Shown here: in pieces, positions 8,851 to 17,231 of the stretch
Layout: each line of letters begins with the position of its first letter
Position numbering within the stretch: position 1 is the stretch's first letter
Origin: Chloroflexia bacterium
Lineage (GTDB): Bacteria; Chloroflexota; Chloroflexia; Thermomicrobiales; CFX8
Length of the DNA stretch: 49,117 nucleotides
NCBI GenBank assembly: GCA_030431755.1
Contig: JAUIIK010000023.1
Span: 1 to 49,117, forward strand
Direction: 5' to 3'
Made by a program: the position numbers and the translations under genes
Notes under the pieces: generated by a model
What the model saw: the letters and a program-made list of their open reading frames with translations, nothing else
Databases searched by the model: none
Told to the model about the DNA's origin: nothing

Positions 8851-9102
8851 GTGATCGGCCTCCTGCGAAATCTGCTATTCATTATCTGGATTGCCATCTT
8901 TGGTCGCGCCATTCTGTCATGGTTCGACCGCGGCATGCAAAGTCCGATTTCCCAGGCGCTCTACGCCATCACGGAGCCGTTTATCGCGCCCATCCGCCAG
9001 TTCATGCCTCGGACCGGCTTCATTGATCTTTCCCCGCTGATAGCGATTCTCATTATCTCGATGCTTTTGGGACTTCTCGGAGGCAACCCGCTCTTCGGCT
9101 GA
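8851..9102 (+). CDS. yggT: YggT-family small membrane protein
   Basis: From GTG 8851 this is an 83-residue protein with two hydrophobic segments (about residues 3-24 and 61-78). They flank the family signature FGRAILSWF and the segment ITEPFIAPIRQFMP. YggT/YlmG proteins are integral membrane proteins linked to membrane or division-site organisation and to osmotic tolerance; their biochemical role is unsettled. The start is uncertain. GTG 8851 has no clear ribosome binding site, whereas GGAG at 8821-8824 is well spaced for an in-frame ATA at 8833 (IDLETAV), which would be an unusual start. The stop codon lies inside a 6-bp hairpin (9098-9113) facing holB. Confidence 0.85.
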   Translation: MIGLLRNLLFIIWIAIFGRAILSWFDRGMQSPISQALYAITEPFIAPIRQFMPRTGFIDLSPLIAILIISMLLGLLGGNPLFG

Positions 9103-9144
9103 CATCCGTCAGCGGCTGCTCGCCACACTAATCGGCTAGTGTGG
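9098..9144. terminator. Two adjacent hairpins spanning the stops of yggT and holB
   Basis: Hairpin 1 is GCTGAC-ATCC-GTCAGC (9098-9113) and contains the yggT TGA (9100-9102). Hairpin 2 is CCACACTA-ATCGGC-TAGTGTGG (9123-9144) and contains the holB stop (9128-9130). Both are perfect, but neither has a U-tract. They sit in the 25-bp gap between converging genes, where a terminator is expected. Confidence 0.45.
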
Positions 9145-10180
9145 GCCAGCGGTTGATCATCGCCATGAGCGCGATGCGAGCCTGGAAGTTGCGGTCGAGG
9201 TCGTGGGCGGCACGCCGGGTTGCGCGCAGAGCCTCAGCAATCTCGGCAGTGCTGAACTGTCCGGAAAAGCGTTGGATCGCGTCCCGCATCTCCGGGTAGG
9301 CAGCGGCATCGTCGACACCGGCCTGCGCCAGCAGCGCATCCCGCCAGAGCCCCGCACAGTGCTCGAGCACCTGGAACGTGTGGTCCCGGTTCTTCGTGTG
9401 GTTTGCTGCCAGCGGCCCAGCCAGTCGCAGACGGCCGAGCGGCTCGCTGATGTAGCCAAACGCCTCCGCGACGTCGGCATTCCAGCGGTCGAGGGAGTCG
9501 GGATCGCTCGCCAGTTCCAAGGCTGTCGCCACGCGCCCTCTGGCCACCGACGCCACCGTTGCCGCGGTATCCGCGTCAATGCTTCGGCGCGTCAGCTCAG
9601 CCTCGATCGCCAGGCGCGACACCGGTCCAAACTCGATATGGCGGCAGCGCGACCGGATCGTCTCCGGCACGGCTTCGATGCTCGGCGTAACGAGGATGAT
9701 GACCGCGAACGGCGGAGGTTCTTCGACCGTCTTCAGGAATGCGTCGGGGGCAGTGTCGGACAGCCGCCCGGCATCGTCAACGATCTGCACTTTCCAGCGG
9801 CTCAGAATCGGGCGCGAGACGATGTCCTGGCGCAACCACCGGATCGCGTCAATCGACAGCCGTTGTCGCGCCCCGCCGGCCCGGCTGCCCAGCATCGTCG
9901 CCTGCCACTCGACGTCGGCGACGGTCAGATCCGGATGCGTCCGCCGGTCCCCGTCGCGCCAGATCCGCCGGCAGGAGTCGCACTCGCCACATGGATAGCC
10001 ATCGTCACGCCTGAGGCACATCAGCGCCCGCGCGAACTCCAGTGCGACAGTAGTCTTGCCGACGCCGTCCGGCCCGGCGAAGAGGTAGGCATGGCCGACG
10101 TGGTCCGCTGCAATCGCTCGCTGGAGTTGGGCGACCGCCTCCGCGTGCCCAACGACCTGCCAGCTTTCACGCCCAGACAT
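9128..10180 (-). CDS. holB: DNA polymerase III subunit delta' (clamp loader)
   Basis: This 350-residue AAA+ protein is the delta' part of the clamp loader, which loads the beta sliding clamp. It shows Walker A GPDGVGKT (36-43), a zinc module with Cys55, Cys64, Cys67 and Cys70, an Asp-Asp-Ala version of Walker B (VQIVDDAGRLS), and the SRC motif (IRSRCRHIEF). The C-terminal third is a helical collar-like domain. Delta' proteins are often ATPase-inactive, but here the P-loop looks intact, as in tau/gamma-like paralogues. Its start overlaps the stop of the upstream NERD-like gene as TGATG, indicating translational coupling. Confidence 0.9.
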   Translation of the reverse strand: MSGRESWQVVGHAEAVAQLQRAIAADHVGHAYLFAGPDGVGKTTVALEFARALMCLRRDDGYPCGECDSCRRIWRDGDRRTHPDLTVADVEWQATMLGSRAGGARQRLSIDAIRWLRQDIVSRPILSRWKVQIVDDAGRLSDTAPDAFLKTVEEPPPFAVIILVTPSIEAVPETIRSRCRHIEFGPVSRLAIEAELTRRSIDADTAATVASVARGRVATALELASDPDSLDRWNADVAEAFGYISEPLGRLRLAGPLAANHTKNRDHTFQVLEHCAGLWRDALLAQAGVDDAAAYPEMRDAIQRFSGQFSTAEIAEALRATRRAAHDLDRNFQARIALMAMINRWPTLAD

Positions 10181-10944
10181 CAGGAGCCGGCCACCTTGAT
10201 CTTCTTCTTAGGACGCGAGGGTCGCGCGCCGGACGTCTCGAAGCGCGTGCCGACGCTCAGGAGCTCGGTGATCTGGTTGCGATCATTGTTGCCAAGCTGG
10301 ACCTCACCGCCGATCTCGCGGGCAAGCTCATAGAGTTCAGTAATGTGAGCAACCGTAGAAGTAGGGTCTTTCATCTCGATCTCGACATTGTCGGGCATGA
10401 AGACGATGACGCCTTCGATCTCGCCCGGCATCGCCTCTTTGTCGAAGAGCTCCTCGACGCAATCCATCTGTAGCTCGTTCTCAGCGCTCGGGTGGCCGAG
10501 GCCCGGCGCGCCGAGATTGAAGAACCGCAGGAAGATGAGCTTATGCTGACGCCAGCGGTTGCCTTCGACCGTCACCTTGCCGGAGACGTCCTTCGGGGTA
10601 ATGACGAGCACGCCGCCAGGACTGACCAACACATGCTCCGGCGAGTTGCGTCCGATCTCCGGATAGTGGATGAGCGAGAAGCGATCGCTCAAGCGTGCCA
10701 ACGCCGTGTCAAGCGCCTCGTCGATACGCGGTTTGCGACGCCACTTACTGTACTGCTGCGTGCCGTAGATGAATGTGAAGAAGCCGATGATGAGCGCCCC
10801 ATACGACACGGCGACGACATTCGCGGTCGGGTTCACCAGCGGGCTGATGACTGCTATCGCCAGTAAGACGACGCCAAGTCCGACGAAGCGGCGGGTGCGC
10901 TTCTGGCGCTTCTCGATGTATCCAATGTTTCGATGTACTCGCAA
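10180..10944 (-). CDS. NERD-like membrane protein
   Basis: This 254-residue protein has a basic N-terminus and two adjacent membrane segments (about residues 21-36 and 45-62). A cytoplasmic domain follows, resembling a NERD (nuclease-related) domain: a helix ending in RFSLIHYPEIG, then EHVLVSPGGVLVITPKDV and GKVTVEGNRW. NERD domains have an endonuclease-like fold, but clear catalytic residues are hard to assign here, and the function is unknown. The C-terminus is Lys/Arg-rich (RPSRPKKKIKV). TTG at 10944 is the only plausible start before the membrane segments. It is coupled to holB by a TGATG overlap and diverges from the glycosyltransferase cluster. Confidence 0.6.
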   Translation of the reverse strand: MRVHRNIGYIEKRQKRTRRFVGLGVVLLAIAVISPLVNPTANVVAVSYGALIIGFFTFIYGTQQYSKWRRKPRIDEALDTALARLSDRFSLIHYPEIGRNSPEHVLVSPGGVLVITPKDVSGKVTVEGNRWRQHKLIFLRFFNLGAPGLGHPSAENELQMDCVEELFDKEAMPGEIEGVIVFMPDNVEIEMKDPTSTVAHITELYELAREIGGEVQLGNNDRNQITELLSVGTRFETSGARPSRPKKKIKVAGS

Positions 10945-10994
10945 CGACTGGCCGCCGTCTCTGTCTACAATTGCCTCTCGTTATCGTGACTAGG

Positions 10995-11906
10995 ATGCCA
11001 CACGCAACCGTCGGCGGTAAGAAGGCAACGAGCCCATTGTTATCGATAGTAATCGTCCATTGGAACACCCCGGAGCTGCTCCGCGCCTGTCTCGCGTCAC
11101 TCGCGCGGCATCCGCCGGCGGGCCCAGCCGAGACGATCGTCGTCGACTGCGCTTCACAGGGTCACGAGATCAACCATGCTGTGGAAGGCTTCGACCTGGC
11201 AGCCCTAGTGAAATTGGAACGCAACGATGGCTACGCCGCCGGCTGCAACGCTGGCGCGGCCGCCGCCGCTGGCGATCTCATATTCTTCCTCAACGCCGAC
11301 ACGACCGTGACCGCGGGCGCGCTTGACCGGCTCGCGGGCGGCTTCGATCTCAACCCCCGTGTCGGCCTTATCGCCCCGCTCTTGCTCAACACTGATCTGT
11401 CGATCCAGTCCGCCGGTTACCGCTTTCCGGGGGCCATGAATCTGTTCTGCGATCTCGCGCCCGTGCCGGCGCGCCTGCAAGGCTCGGCACTGAATGGCCA
11501 ACTATCGCCCGGCAGCCTGGAGCTACCCTACGCCGTTGACTATGCGCTCGGCGCGGCGCTGGCAATCCGGCGCGACACGCTTGATCTCGTCGGCGGCTGG
11601 GACGAGAACTACGGGATGTACTCCGAGGAGATCGAGCTAGCGCGGCGCATGGCGGACTTCGATTGGACTCGGCTGGTGGACCCACGCGCCCGGATCGTCC
11701 ATCACGGCGGCGCGTCTACGAGTCAACGTCCGGACGAGATGGTCCACGCCCTCTGGCGCAGCCGCGGCCGCTACCACCGCCGCTGGAACCTGCGCGGCAA
11801 GCAGATCGCCCTGCGGCTGCTCGTCAACGGAACAACCATGCTCCGTCCCGGCGATCCGCAAGCGTCTATCACACGCAGGGCTTTCGCGGAGGGGTTAGGC
11901 TCGTGA
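10995..11906 (+). CDS. Glycosyltransferase family 2 (first of polysaccharide cluster)
   Basis: This 303-residue GT-A fold glycosyltransferase shows SIVIVHWNTPELL (nucleotide-binding strand), ERNDGYAAGCNAGAAAA, and the Asp-x-Asp equivalent in FFLNADTTV. An acceptor-side segment DYALGAALAIRR precedes GGWDENYGMYSEEIELARRM. This matches the rhamnosyltransferase-like GT2 subgroup that builds surface polysaccharides. ATG 10995 is preferred; in-frame GTG 10986 and TTG 10971 are alternatives, and none has a strong ribosome binding site. It overlaps the next gene by 4 nt (GTGA) and starts a tightly coupled five-gene operon. Confidence 0.87.
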   Translation: MPHATVGGKKATSPLLSIVIVHWNTPELLRACLASLARHPPAGPAETIVVDCASQGHEINHAVEGFDLAALVKLERNDGYAAGCNAGAAAAAGDLIFFLNADTTVTAGALDRLAGGFDLNPRVGLIAPLLLNTDLSIQSAGYRFPGAMNLFCDLAPVPARLQGSALNGQLSPGSLELPYAVDYALGAALAIRRDTLDLVGGWDENYGMYSEEIELARRMADFDWTRLVDPRARIVHHGGASTSQRPDEMVHALWRSRGRYHRRWNLRGKQIALRLLVNGTTMLRPGDPQASITRRAFAEGLGS

Positions 11907-12640
11907 GCATCCGAGCGATTGTCCTTACGCGCAATGAAGCTGATTACATCGTGCCCTGCCTCGACTCGCTGCGCCCGCTCACGAACGACATCATTGTCAT
12001 CGACTCGCGCTCGACAGATGGCACAGCTGCCCTGGCGCGTGACCGTGGCGCAAAGGTCATTGAGCGCGATTGGGCGGGCTTTGCGGCAACGCGCAACTGG
12101 GCGTTAGAGAGCGCCGCCGACGTCGACTGGGTGCTCTTCCTGGATGCCGACGAGCGTCTTCCGCCGGCCCTGGCGGCGGAGATCGCCGAGCAGACAGCCG
12201 CTCGGTCCGACGTCGATGGCTACTGGATCCCACGTCGCAACGTCATCTGCGGTCGCATCATGCGCGGCTCCGGCTGGTGGCCGGACTACCAGCTGCGCGT
12301 CATGCGACCCAACCGCTGCCGCTACTCCGACGTCGATCAGGTGCATGAGTGGCCCTACTGCTACGGAGTGTCGCTGGCCCTCAACACGCCGCTCGTGCAC
12401 CTCAATTACCGCAGCTGGCACGAGTTCGCCGCCAAGCAATTCGACTATGCCAGACTCGCCGCGCGCGGCGGTCAGCCGTCGCCTACCCGGTCGCTGCTCA
12501 CCGCGCCAGCGCGCCTGTTCTGGCATCGCTTCGTCGCCAACCAGGGCTTCCGAGACGGGTTCGCAGGCTTGACAGCCAACACGATCCTCAGCGCGAGTGA
12601 GGCCTATCGCGTCTGGCTCGCACGCGGCAATGGCTCCTGA
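11903..12640 (+). CDS. Glycosyltransferase family 2, WaaE/KdtX-like
   Basis: This 245-residue GT2 enzyme has the WaaE-like pattern: RAIVLTRNEADYI, DIIVIDSRSTDGT, an insert with WAGFAATRNWAL, and the metal-binding LFLDADERLP. A Trp/Tyr-rich acceptor region follows (GSGWWPDYQLRVMRP). Relatives add glucose or similar sugars during lipopolysaccharide-core or exopolysaccharide synthesis; the exact sugar cannot be read. GTG 11903 is chosen because GGAGGGG lies at 11888-11894 and because the frame further upstream duplicates the coding region of the preceding gene. It overlaps that gene by GTGA and the next gene by TGATG. Confidence 0.87.
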   Translation: MSIRAIVLTRNEADYIVPCLDSLRPLTNDIIVIDSRSTDGTAALARDRGAKVIERDWAGFAATRNWALESAADVDWVLFLDADERLPPALAAEIAEQTAARSDVDGYWIPRRNVICGRIMRGSGWWPDYQLRVMRPNRCRYSDVDQVHEWPYCYGVSLALNTPLVHLNYRSWHEFAAKQFDYARLAARGGQPSPTRSLLTAPARLFWHRFVANQGFRDGFAGLTANTILSASEAYRVWLARGNGS

Positions 12641-13584
12641 TGCCAGAGTCCAGCCCGCGCGTATCGGCCATCGTCGTCAGCTACAACGTCAAGGCGCTCC
12701 TGCGCGCATGTCTGCGCTCGCTCGAAGCCGCCCGGGAGGCTGGTGAGCTCCAGGAGATCATCGTCGTCGACAGCAGCAGTGCGGACGACAGTGTCGAGAT
12801 GATCGCGGCGGAGTTCCCCGGCATCCAGGTTGAGGTCGTGCCGAATCGCGGCTACGGCGCTGCGGCGAACGCCGGCTACCGACGCGCCGCCGGAGACTTC
12901 CTGCTGACGCTCAACCCGGACACCGTCGTCTGTCCGGGGGCGATCACGAGCCTGGCAACCGCGCTCACCTCCAACCCTGGAGTCGGCCTCGTCGGCCCGA
13001 CGTTGCGCTATCCGAACCGCACGCTCCAGCCCAGCCGCAGGCGCTTCCCGACAGCTTGGACGCCGATGTTCGAGAGCACGATTCTCGAGGAGTGGTTTCC
13101 CGACAACCGCTGGACGCGGCGCTATCACATGCGCGACACCGGGGCTCCGCAGCAGGACACTGAGTCCGTCGACTGGCTCGTTGGCGCGGCGTTCCTGGCG
13201 CGGCGCGCAGCTATCGATGCAACCGGCGGCTTCGACGAATCGTTCTTCCTCTATGGAGAAGAGCTGGAGCTGTGCCACCGCATGCGGCGCCACGGCTGGG
13301 ATGTCCGCTACGTTCCGGAGGCGACGGTCATCCACCATGAAGCGGCCAGCACCAGCCAGGACCGGCTCGGCAGCCGCTTGCAGTTCGACCGGGGCCGCGT
13401 CCGAGCGCAATGCAAAGTCCATGGCGAGCACGTTGCCCGGCGCACCGCCCGGCTGCTCAGACTACACTTCGGCGTTCAGCTCGCGCGCGAGGGGTTGAAG
13501 TGGATTGTCGGCCATCGCCGTGACCTGCGGAGGCGGCGCATCGGCCAGTATTGGAAGCTCATGAGATCGAGACTCGATGACTGA
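12640..13584 (+). CDS. Glycosyltransferase family 2, rhamnosyltransferase-like
   Basis: This 314-residue GT2 enzyme shows SAIVVSYNVKALL, IIVVDSSSADDS, NRGYGAAANAGYRRA and LLTLNPDTVV (Asp-x-Thr in the metal position). A second block has VDWLVGAAFLARR and GGFDESFFLYGEELELCHRM, typical of WbbL-type rhamnosyltransferases. Family members transfer rhamnose or similar deoxysugars to a lipid-linked acceptor at the inner face of the membrane. The basic C-terminus may bind the membrane. It is coupled by TGATG to the previous gene and overlaps the next by 8 nt. Confidence 0.87.
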   Translation: MPESSPRVSAIVVSYNVKALLRACLRSLEAAREAGELQEIIVVDSSSADDSVEMIAAEFPGIQVEVVPNRGYGAAANAGYRRAAGDFLLTLNPDTVVCPGAITSLATALTSNPGVGLVGPTLRYPNRTLQPSRRRFPTAWTPMFESTILEEWFPDNRWTRRYHMRDTGAPQQDTESVDWLVGAAFLARRAAIDATGGFDESFFLYGEELELCHRMRRHGWDVRYVPEATVIHHEAASTSQDRLGSRLQFDRGRVRAQCKVHGEHVARRTARLLRLHFGVQLAREGLKWIVGHRRDLRRRRIGQYWKLMRSRLDD

Positions 13585-14689
13585 CAGTAGACCGTATGTC
13601 CTCTATGTCACCGGCGAGTATCCACCGCACCGAGGCGGCATCGCCGACTATACCCGCCACCTGCGCGAGGAAATCGAAGAGCTGGGCTACGGCGTCTATG
13701 TCTTGACGCTCGAAGGCGCTGAAGGCGATGGCGTGATCACGATCGGCAGCTGGAGCTGGCCGGTGGCGCTCCAGATCCGCGAGATCGCCGAGACGCACAG
13801 GATCGACCTGATCCACATCCAGTACCAGGCCGGCGCATTCGACATGCACCCCGCCGTGAACGCCTTGCCGACAACACTCTCTGCCTGGCTGCGGTTGCCG
13901 GTGCTGACGACCTTTCACGATCTGCGGGTGCCCTACCTATTCCCGAAGGCCGGCAGACTTCGCAACGCGGTCATGCTGCGGATGGCGCGCGCATCGAGCC
14001 GGGCTATCGTCACCAATCCCGGTGATCAGCGCGTGCTAGACGGGGCCGAGATCTCGACCAACCGCATCCCGGTCGGCCCGAGCTTGCCTGCGCCGACAGC
14101 ACCTCCGGCGTCACGCAACGGCCGGCGGTCCGTCGGTTACTTCGGCTTTCCCTCGCGTGAGAAAGGGCTGCTTGATCTCCTGGCGGCGATTAGCCGGTTC
14201 GACGCCTCCGAGCGTCCACGGCTGGTGCTCGTCGGCGCGCCACAACCGGACAGCGGGACGCACCAGTACCTCTCCGCCGGGCAGGTCTACGAGTACGCTG
14301 TCGAGGTCGATGTGGAGCTTGAGATCACCGGCTACCTGCCGCCCCAGGAGGCTAGCGACCGGCTCGCGGAATGCTCCGTACTATCGTTGCCATTCCCGGA
14401 CGGGGCCTCTCAACGCAGCAGCGCCCTGATTGCGGCACTCAATCTCGGCCTGCCAGTGGTCACGACCGAGAAAGATCTGCGTAGCGACCTCGATACGCTC
14501 ACAGACCTCCCACAGCTCATGACTGCGCCCGCCGGTGACATCGCGGCGCTGCATCAGGAGATAAGCAGGGCGTTCGCGAGCGATATTGCCACCGCCCCGC
14601 TGCCGCCGGAATTCAGCTGGCCCGAGATCGGCCGCGCCCATGCGCGCGTTTATGACGAGGCGTTGAACGGCAACGGCCGGCAGCGATGA
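13577..14689 (+). CDS. Glycosyltransferase family 4 (GT-B fold)
   Basis: This 370-residue GT-B glycosyltransferase starts YVLYVTGEYPPHRGGIADYT, the usual glycine-rich N-terminal loop of GT4. It continues with LIHIQYQ, TTFHDLRVPYLF and the C-terminal nucleotide-sugar domain (SVGYFGFPSREKGLLDLL, then LVGAPQ). The usual E-x7-E motif appears diverged around SVLSLPFPDGASQRSS. It probably extends the same surface polysaccharide as its GT2 neighbours. It overlaps the upstream gene by 8 nt and the next by ATGA. Confidence 0.87.
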   Translation: MTDSRPYVLYVTGEYPPHRGGIADYTRHLREEIEELGYGVYVLTLEGAEGDGVITIGSWSWPVALQIREIAETHRIDLIHIQYQAGAFDMHPAVNALPTTLSAWLRLPVLTTFHDLRVPYLFPKAGRLRNAVMLRMARASSRAIVTNPGDQRVLDGAEISTNRIPVGPSLPAPTAPPASRNGRRSVGYFGFPSREKGLLDLLAAISRFDASERPRLVLVGAPQPDSGTHQYLSAGQVYEYAVEVDVELEITGYLPPQEASDRLAECSVLSLPFPDGASQRSSALIAALNLGLPVVTTEKDLRSDLDTLTDLPQLMTAPAGDIAALHQEISRAFASDIATAPLPPEFSWPEIGRAHARVYDEALNGNGRQR

Positions 14690-16209
14690 GGCCGCGCCTG
14701 GCGCTCGACCGCTCGGAGGGTGACAACCTCCAGGCGCTGGCCACCTGGCTGCACTACTGTCTCCTGGCCGCAATTGTTGCCCTCGGCAGCTATCTCCGCT
14801 TGACGATGCTGCGCCAACAGAGCCTCTGGTTCGATGAGGCCGACATTGTCGTGCGCGCCCAGCGGCCCTGGTCGGACATTTTCTCCACCTTCACCGTCCA
14901 GGGAGAAAACGGACCGCTCTACAACGTCCTGCTGGCGGCCTGGATTCGGCTAGCCGGCATCTCGGAGATCGCTGTGCGCTTTCCGTCTGCCATTGCTGGC
15001 GTTCTCGCCCTGCCGGCGATCTACCTGCTCGCCCGGCGTTTGGCAGGCCCAAACGCCGGGCTGCTGGCTACCGGGCTCCTGGCGATATCTCCGTATCACA
15101 TCTGGTACTCGCAAGAGGCGAAGATGTACTCCATCGTCGCGCTCCTGGCGATCCTCTCGACGCTCCTGTTGGTCGAAGGGCTCGACAGCGGCGAACGCCG
15201 GCTCTGGATAGGCTACGTCCTGCTCACGACGGCGATGTTCTACACCCACGTCGCGTCGGTGTTGATCTTCGCGGCCCAGGCGCTCTTCGTCCTTGTGACG
15301 CTGCGTCGCTGGCATGCGCGTCGGCGGTCGCTGCTCATCGCGGGCGCGGCATTGACGCTCCCTTATCTACCGATTGCCCTCTGGGCCATGCGCGTCGTTG
15401 GCGGCGACGTGCCGACCTGGCATGGCGATGTCTCATTCATCGAGGCGGTGCGGCGCATCGGCGTGCGCTTCACAACCTTCCGCAGCACGCCCGAGGTCGA
15501 GTTTCGGGCCGGTTGGGGCTACTTCTTGACCGCCGCGTGCACGGCGGCCTGGCTGCTTGTCGCTCGCTCGCGGCGCGTCGTCGGCTGGCTGCTGGTGCTG
15601 CTGACGGTCATCCCGGTACTTGGAATCTGGTTCGTGTCGCTCCGCAACTCGGTCTTTTCCGACCGCTACATCATCGGCGCACTGCCGGCGTACCTGATAC
15701 TTGTCGCATTCGGCCTGGCCTATCTGGCGCGGACCCGCCTGGGCGTCGTTGCCGCCGTGGCGCTGGCGACATTCCTCGTCAGCTACAGCTGGGTTCCGGT
15801 GAGCGAGGTCAACCGATCGACCATCGCCCAGAAGGAGGACTGGCGCAGCGCCTACGCCCGGATCGCCGAGGAAGCGGAACCGAACGACATCTTCATCATG
15901 CACCCCGGCTACATGATCAGCACACTGGCCTATTACGGCCAGCGTGACACGCGGCTCGACGGCCACGGGGTCGCCACGATCCCCTCCTTCGCGCCGGACT
16001 GGATGACACGCGTGGTGATGGAGCAGATGCTACGTGAAGACTACGGACAGTTCACCCGCTTCTGGCTGATCGAGTCGCCTGATCGCGTACCCCTGGAAGA
16101 CCCGGACGACGAGCTCGAAGACTGGCTCAACGCAACCGGTGTCGTCCTCTACGAGGAGCGCGTCAACGGTGTTCGCATCGTCCTCTACGAACTTCCCGCG
16201 GGCTGGTAA
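14686..16209 (+). CDS. GT-C family membrane glycosyltransferase (PMT/ArnT-like)
   Basis: This 507-residue polytopic membrane protein has about ten hydrophobic segments. The first periplasmic loop carries the conserved acidic site in QSLWFDEADIVV, followed by GENGPLYNVLLAAWIRLAG, characteristic of the PMT/ArnT/Glf-like GT-C superfamily that uses lipid-phosphate sugars outside the membrane. A later conserved segment is SPYHIWYSQEAKMYS. The C-terminal 120 residues form a soluble extracytoplasmic domain. As last gene of the cluster it could add a sugar at the outer face, after the cytoplasmic transferases build the chain. ATG 14686 overlaps the previous stop (ATGA). Confidence 0.87.
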   Translation: MRPRLALDRSEGDNLQALATWLHYCLLAAIVALGSYLRLTMLRQQSLWFDEADIVVRAQRPWSDIFSTFTVQGENGPLYNVLLAAWIRLAGISEIAVRFPSAIAGVLALPAIYLLARRLAGPNAGLLATGLLAISPYHIWYSQEAKMYSIVALLAILSTLLLVEGLDSGERRLWIGYVLLTTAMFYTHVASVLIFAAQALFVLVTLRRWHARRRSLLIAGAALTLPYLPIALWAMRVVGGDVPTWHGDVSFIEAVRRIGVRFTTFRSTPEVEFRAGWGYFLTAACTAAWLLVARSRRVVGWLLVLLTVIPVLGIWFVSLRNSVFSDRYIIGALPAYLILVAFGLAYLARTRLGVVAAVALATFLVSYSWVPVSEVNRSTIAQKEDWRSAYARIAEEAEPNDIFIMHPGYMISTLAYYGQRDTRLDGHGVATIPSFAPDWMTRVVMEQMLREDYGQFTRFWLIESPDRVPLEDPDDELEDWLNATGVVLYEERVNGVRIVLYELPAGW

Positions 16210-16268
16210 TGCGCCGTCCGGTTGTAAGATTGCCCCAACGTGCGGATGCGAGAACAGAGGGTGCAACG

Positions 16269-17213
16269 ATGAGTCTGACGGCTGCCTATGGTGGACCAAA
16301 GTGGTCGCCGCGAACCCGGCCCCTGCGCGACGAGCTACCCGATGTCTGGGGTAGCTGGGGGGCTGGGTCCGAACACGGCAAGTTGCGCGCCGTGCTGCTG
16401 CGCCGGCCCGGTCCGGAGCTCGACAACATCACCGACTACGACGCCATGCAAATGCGCGCCGGCCTCGACGCCGACCTCGCCCGCAGCCAGCACGACGCGA
16501 TGGCCGACGCCTACGAAGCGCATGGCGTCCATGTGCATTATGTCGATCACGCGGCTGCCGACAAGCCCAATGCGATGTTCATGCGCGATCTGATGCTCAT
16601 GACCCCGGAAGGGGCCATCATTAGCCGCCCGGCATCGACCGTGCGTGCCGGCGAAGAGCGCTACGTCGCGGAGGCGCTAGCCCGGCTCGGCGTGCCGATC
16701 CTGATGACCGTTCACGGCAGCGGCACCTTCGAAGGCGCGGATGTTGCCTGGGTCGACGACTCGTTCTGCTTCCTCGCCGAGGGCCTTCGCACAAACACTG
16801 GCGGCGCGGATCAGGTCGAGCGCATGTTGCGCGAGATTGGTGTCGAGACGGTCGTGCGGGTGCAGCTACCGTGGGGCGCGATGCACCTCGACGGGCTTCT
16901 GAGCATCATCGACAACGATCTGGCCGTCGTCTGGCCCCGCCGGACGCCGTTTGCGGTCGTCAGCGCGCTCCTGGAGCGTGGATTCCGGATCATCGAGGTC
17001 GAAGACGAGGACGAAGCGCACCACCGCTTGCCGATGAATCTCGTCGCGCTGGAGCCCGGCAAGGTGCTGATGCCGACCGGCGCGCCAAACATGCGCGAGA
17101 AGTACGCGCGGGCAGGGGTGGAATGCGTCGAGGTTGAGGTCGGCGAGCTGATCAAAGCGGGCGGCGGCATCCACTGCATGACCGGCTTCCTGCGCCGCGA
17201 TCCGCCGGCGTAG
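16269..17213 (+). CDS. Amidinotransferase/arginine-deiminase-fold hydrolase (DDAH-like)
   Basis: This 314-residue protein has the pentein (guanidine-modifying) fold. Catalytic-type residues are visible: the acidic N-terminal motif in NAMFMRDLML, GSGTFEGADVAWVDD, His206 in GAMHLDG and the nucleophile Cys303 in GGGIHCMTG. The family includes arginine deiminase, dimethylarginine hydrolase and glycine amidinotransferase. Length and spacing fit a hydrolase such as DDAH or arginine deiminase best, but the substrate is unproven. ATG 16269 has AGAGGG at 16256-16261. The gene lies 59 nt after the glycosyltransferase cluster and 18 nt before recN. Confidence 0.85.
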   Translation: MSLTAAYGGPKWSPRTRPLRDELPDVWGSWGAGSEHGKLRAVLLRRPGPELDNITDYDAMQMRAGLDADLARSQHDAMADAYEAHGVHVHYVDHAAADKPNAMFMRDLMLMTPEGAIISRPASTVRAGEERYVAEALARLGVPILMTVHGSGTFEGADVAWVDDSFCFLAEGLRTNTGGADQVERMLREIGVETVVRVQLPWGAMHLDGLLSIIDNDLAVVWPRRTPFAVVSALLERGFRIIEVEDEDEAHHRLPMNLVALEPGKVLMPTGAPNMREKYARAGVECVEVEVGELIKAGGGIHCMTGFLRRDPPA

Positions 17214-17231
17214 AGCAGGCAGGCTTCCGCC

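Noticed and set aside
9203-10333. Long open frame on the plus strand (376 codons) opposite holB
   Set aside because: It has Arg/Pro/Ala-rich low-complexity composition, no family motifs, and is fully antisense to a clear DNA polymerase III delta' gene; such frames are expected in GC-rich DNA.
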